A stretch of 64,000 nt of DNA, taken from assembly GCA_031380885.1 (NCBI GenBank), contig JANMXL010000064.1:1-64000 (forward strand), written 5' to 3'. The DNA comes from PBB1 sp031380885 (lineage in GTDB: Bacteria > Pseudomonadota > Gammaproteobacteria > Burkholderiales > Burkholderiaceae_C). This document shows positions 61,022 to 64,000 of this stretch, one piece after another (the first letter of the stretch is position 1; every line of letters begins with the position of its first letter). The position numbers and the translations under genes are program-made. The notes under the pieces were generated by a model, which saw only the letters and a program-made list of their open reading frames with translations, had not been told where the DNA came from and did no database searches.

Positions 61022-63133
61022 ATGCACCCACGTTTTCATCCTCCGCGCAGCGCGCTGGCGCTGTCCTTGAGCCTGGTCTTTGCGGCCGTTGTTCCGCGGC
61101 TCGCTCAGGCGCAGAGCCGCGCCGATGCACCCTCTGCGGCCACCACAGCGCCGCCGTCACGCACCCTCGACACCGTCGTGATCACCGGCAACCCGCTGGG
61201 CAGCGTGCAGATCGCGGCACCGGTGTCGGTGCTCGCAGGCGACGGCCTGGTGCTGCGACGCGGCAGCTCGCTCGGCGACACGCTGTCCGGTCTGCCCGGT
61301 GTCTCGTCGACCTACTTCGGGCCCAACGCCAACCGGCCAGTGATCCGCGGGCTCGACGGCGACCGCGTGCGCATCCTCAGCAACGCGGGCGCCTCGATCG
61401 ACGCCTCGTCATTGAGCTACGACCATGCGGTGCCAATCGACCCGCTGATCGTCGACCGCATCGAGGTGCTGCGCGGCCCGGGCGCGCTGTTCTACGGCGG
61501 CAGCGCGGTCGGCGGTGTCGTCAACACGCTGGACAACCGGATTCCGCGTGCGCCACTGTCCGGCTTCTCCGGTGCGGCCGAAGCCCGGCTGGGCGGCGCC
61601 GCCCGCGAGCGCAGCGGTGCGGCGCTGATCGAGTCCGGCAACGACCGCTTTGCCGTTCATGCCGATGTGTTCGGCCGCGACACCTCGAACCTGCGCGTGC
61701 CGCGCTACACGCCGGTGGCGGATGGCGTGCCATTGGACCGCAGCCGACGCGTGCGCAATTCAGCGGCCGAGACAAGTGGTGGTGCGCTCGGTGGATCGCT
61801 GTTCTTTGGTGGCGGAGCCGAGCCCATGCGAGGCCACATCGGCTTGTCGGTGGACACCTATGACAGCGACTACGGCATCACCGCCGAGCCCGATGTGAAG
61901 ATCAAGCTGAAGCGCGACCATGTCGGTTTCGCCAGCGAGCTCAAGATCACCGACGGCCCGCTGCGGGCCCTGCGGCTGAATGCCAACTACACCGACTACC
62001 AGCACAAGGAAATCGAAGGCAGCGGCGCGGTTGGCACGGTGTTCAGCAGCACAGGCTACGACCTGCGCCTGGAGGCCGAACACGCCCAGGTCGGCCCGCT
62101 GCGCGGCGTGGTCGGCGTGCAGCACGAGGACTTCGATTTCTCGGCGCTGGGCGAGGAGGCGTTCGTGCCGAAGACGACTACCCGCAAGACCGGGCTGTTC
62201 GCACTCGAAGAGCTGGCCTGGGTCGGCGGCACGCTGTCCACAGGCGCGCGATTCGAGTACGCCGAAGTCGATTCCAGAGGCGATGTCGGCGCGGGCTCGC
62301 CGAAGTTCGGCAACGCGCTTCAACGCAACTTCTCCTTGCACAGCTTTTCGCTCGCCAACGTCACCCCGCTGTCATCCACGTGGTCGTTGACCGGAACGCT
62401 CGGCACCACCGAGCGCGCGCCCACCTACTTTGAGCTGTACGCCAATGGCGTTCATGCCGCGACCGGATCCTACGAGCAGGGCAACACCCGCTTGAAGGCC
62501 GAGCGCGGCAGCAACCTCGATCTGGCGTTGCAATGGAAGACGGAAACCGATCAGCTGCGCCTGGGCACGTTCTATTCACGCTTCTCGCGCTTCATCTCGC
62601 TCGATGCGTCGGGCGAGCGGGTGGATGAGTCCGGCACGGTGGTGCCCGACGGCACACCCGACAGCGTTCCGTTCTATCGCTTCAACTCGGTCAAAGCGCG
62701 CTTGTACGGCGTCGAGATCGAAGGCCGCAAACGCCTGCTCGATGTGCCGTGGACGCTGGATGGCACGACGAAATTCGACGCCACCCGCGCCACCAACCGC
62801 ACGACCAGCGAGCCGCTGCCGCGCGTTGCGCCGTGGCGGCTGAACCTCGGACTCGATGCGGCACGGGGCCCGTGGGCGGCGCGCTTCGAGGTCGATCATT
62901 CGGCGCGTCAAAGCCGGGTGCCCGACACCGACCGGCCGACGGCGGGCCATACCCTGGTCAACCTGTCTCTGTCGCAGCGCATCAGCGTGAACCTGGCTGA
63001 CGCGATCTGGTTCGTCAAGTTGACCAACCTGGGCAACGAGCGGGCGTTCAGCGCCTCGACGATCCAGACGATCCGTGGCCTGTCGCCGTTGCCGGGGCGT
63101 GCGCTGCAGGTGGGGATGCGCGTGAGCTTCTGA
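61022..63133 (+). CDS. TonB-dependent receptor, ZnuD-like
   Basis: 703 residues from MHPRFHPPRSALALSLSL. Signal peptide ending VPRLAQA, TonB box DTVVITGNP, plug with GSSLGDTLSGLPGVSSTYFG, RPVIRGLDGDRVRILSN and VEVLRGPGALFYGGSAVGG, then the barrel (C-terminal GRALQVGMRVSF). The plug opening and LSYDHAVPIDP block match the ZnuD/zinc-copper receptor subgroup. With the His-rich small gene upstream, zinc or copper import is likely. No Zur-like palindrome was found in the 160 bases before it. Confidence 0.9.
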   Translation: MHPRFHPPRSALALSLSLVFAAVVPRLAQAQSRADAPSAATTAPPSRTLDTVVITGNPLGSVQIAAPVSVLAGDGLVLRRGSSLGDTLSGLPGVSSTYFGPNANRPVIRGLDGDRVRILSNAGASIDASSLSYDHAVPIDPLIVDRIEVLRGPGALFYGGSAVGGVVNTLDNRIPRAPLSGFSGAAEARLGGAARERSGAALIESGNDRFAVHADVFGRDTSNLRVPRYTPVADGVPLDRSRRVRNSAAETSGGALGGSLFFGGGAEPMRGHIGLSVDTYDSDYGITAEPDVKIKLKRDHVGFASELKITDGPLRALRLNANYTDYQHKEIEGSGAVGTVFSSTGYDLRLEAEHAQVGPLRGVVGVQHEDFDFSALGEEAFVPKTTTRKTGLFALEELAWVGGTLSTGARFEYAEVDSRGDVGAGSPKFGNALQRNFSLHSFSLANVTPLSSTWSLTGTLGTTERAPTYFELYANGVHAATGSYEQGNTRLKAERGSNLDLALQWKTETDQLRLGTFYSRFSRFISLDASGERVDESGTVVPDGTPDSVPFYRFNSVKARLYGVEIEGRKRLLDVPWTLDGTTKFDATRATNRTTSEPLPRVAPWRLNLGLDAARGPWAARFEVDHSARQSRVPDTDRPTAGHTLVNLSLSQRISVNLADAIWFVKLTNLGNERAFSASTIQTIRGLSPLPGRALQVGMRVSF

Positions 63134-63162
63134 CGCCGCGAGCTTTCTCAAAAACCGCCGGA

Positions 63163-63798
63163 TCAGGGGGCCAGCCGCTCCCTGATCCACCGTTGCTCTT
63201 GCAATTGGTATCGCAGCCGGTCGTGCAGCCGCGACCGGCGGCCTTGCCAGAACTCCCAGCGGTCAGGCACCAGGCGATAGCCGCCCCAGTGCGGCGGGCG
63301 CGGCGGGTTCAGCAGGTACTGCGCGCCGTAGGTCGCGGCATTCGTGACCAGCACGCTGCGCGAGGCGATCACTTCGCTTTGCGGCGAGGCCCAGGCGCCG
63401 ATGCGCGAATCGAGCGGGCGCGAGGCGAAGTAGGCATCCGACTCGGCCGCATCGACCTTCTCGACCCGGCCTTCGATGCGCACGACCCGCTCCAGCTCGA
63501 CCCAGTGGAACTGCAGCGCGGCCTGCGGCTGCGCCGCGAGCTCGTGGCCCTTGCGGCTGTCGTAGTTGGTGTACCAGACGATGCCGCGTGCGTCGCAGCC
63601 CTTGATCAGCACCACGCGCGTCGAGGGCCGCCCATCGGCGCCGACGGTGGCCAGCGTCATCGCATTCGGCTCGGGCAGCTCGCCGCTCAAGGCCTGCTGC
63701 AGCCACAGCTCGAACTGCGCCAGCGGGTCGGCGAGCGACGCGCTCTCGTCGAGTTCGGCACGTTCATAGCTCTTGCGGAGATCGGCGATGTGGCTCAT
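63163..63798 (-). CDS. pdxH: Pyridoxamine 5'-phosphate oxidase
   Basis: 211 residues. FMN- and PLP-binding blocks are DGRPSTRVVLIKGCDARGIV, YTNYDSRKGHELAAQPQAAL and the C-terminal WEFWQGRRSRLHDRLRY, followed by the conserved WIRERLAP end. It oxidises pyridoxine or pyridoxamine phosphate to pyridoxal phosphate. Full length. It converges with the receptor gene. Confidence 0.97.
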   Translation of the reverse strand: MSHIADLRKSYERAELDESASLADPLAQFELWLQQALSGELPEPNAMTLATVGADGRPSTRVVLIKGCDARGIVWYTNYDSRKGHELAAQPQAALQFHWVELERVVRIEGRVEKVDAAESDAYFASRPLDSRIGAWASPQSEVIASRSVLVTNAATYGAQYLLNPPRPPHWGGYRLVPDRWEFWQGRRSRLHDRLRYQLQEQRWIRERLAP

Positions 63799-63910
63799 CG
63801 GTCAAGTATAGAAAGCCCCCCTGTCCGATGTCAGTGATGCCCCTCTGGTGCGCCGGACGCGTTGCCTGCATCCTCGGAATCTGGTTCTTCAGAACGACAG
63901 GACACAGACG

Positions 63911-64000
63911 ATGACTTCCGGGCCCGCGATCATTGTGTTGGCGGCTGGCCTCGGCTCCCGCTTCCAGGACGCCGGACACAAGCTGAGCCAGCCCTTGGGC
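63911..64000 (+). CDS. MobA-like nucleotidyltransferase, 5' end only
   Basis: The first 30 codons are in the window: MTSGPAIIVLAAGLGSRFQD then AGHKLSQPLG. The LAAGxGxRF nucleotide-binding loop and the following K are the start of the NTP-transferase_3 family (molybdenum cofactor cytidylyl- or guanylyltransferase, and related sugar-1-phosphate enzymes). The rest lies past the window, so the exact enzyme is open. Confidence 0.7.
   Translation, partial: MTSGPAIIVLAAGLGSRFQDAGHKLSQPLG

Overview
The window is GC-rich (roughly two thirds G+C), densely packed DNA with many ATGA/GTGA stop-start overlaps. The gene content points to a free-living betaproteobacterium of the order Burkholderiales (Comamonadaceae or the Rubrivivax/Leptothrix group): class-2 ArgG, PpnP, YaeQ, tolB-pal-cpoB followed by tcdA and tRNA-Lys, pdxH, and many sensor kinases. 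The genus is inference.

Layout. 1-0.2 kb: the tail of a sugar-nucleotide epimerase/decarboxylase. 0.3-5.5 kb: a four-gene bacteriophytochrome operon (heme oxygenase, phytochrome kinase, single-domain response regulator, hybrid kinase) in which every junction is an ATGA overlap. 5.7-18.9 kb: mostly ordinary metabolism and housekeeping (ParA ATPase, SDR, 3-oxoacid CoA-transferase, PpnP, ArgG, S9 peptidase, YaeQ, cold-shock protein, S4 protein, 2OG dioxygenase, RluA-type synthase, ABC exporter). 18.9-20.4 kb: a small decayed accessory patch with a frameshifted XRE regulator, an intact antitoxin/PIN toxin pair and a fragment of an ORF6N-type protein. 20.4-24.5 kb: phosphoesterase, Tim44-like protein, an orphan NtrC-type sigma-54 activator and a HAD phosphatase.

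24.5-47 kb is the most interesting part. It holds an rpoN (sigma-54) gene outside the usual lptB/hpf context, plus genes that look like an envelope, stress and signalling programme: L,D-transpeptidase, a secreted Ser/Thr/Gly-rich protein, a GlsB/YeaQ-type membrane protein, DUF4398 and OmpA lipoproteins, a phasin-like protein, a KaiC-like double ATPase operon with a GGDEF-histidine kinase fusion, a five-gene operon with glycosyltransferase, acyl-CoA-dehydrogenase-like, PIG-L deacetylase and NodS-like methyltransferase genes, trehalose synthesis (otsA-otsB), hybrid kinases and a Crp-type regulator. Reading the gaps by eye I find twelve GG-N10-GC (-24/-12) elements with TTGC at -12, each oriented toward the next gene. 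Six are close to consensus, including ones in front of rpoN itself, the KaiC operon and the five-gene operon. This suggests a locally encoded sigma-54 regulon.

47-51 kb: tolB-pal-cpoB-tcdA and two tRNA-Lys genes. 51.1-52.4 kb: a 1.3-kb insert bounded by the tRNA-Lys(CTT) 3' end and a 46/47-nt copy of it. It carries an MNT nucleotidyltransferase and a HEPN partner interrupted by an amber codon, with no integrase. 52.8-64 kb: YdcF-like protein, a giant DUF748 (AsmA-like) protein, two TonB-dependent receptors, MsrA, PdxH and the start of a MobA-like nucleotidyltransferase. No rRNA operon, CRISPR array, insertion sequence or prophage was seen.
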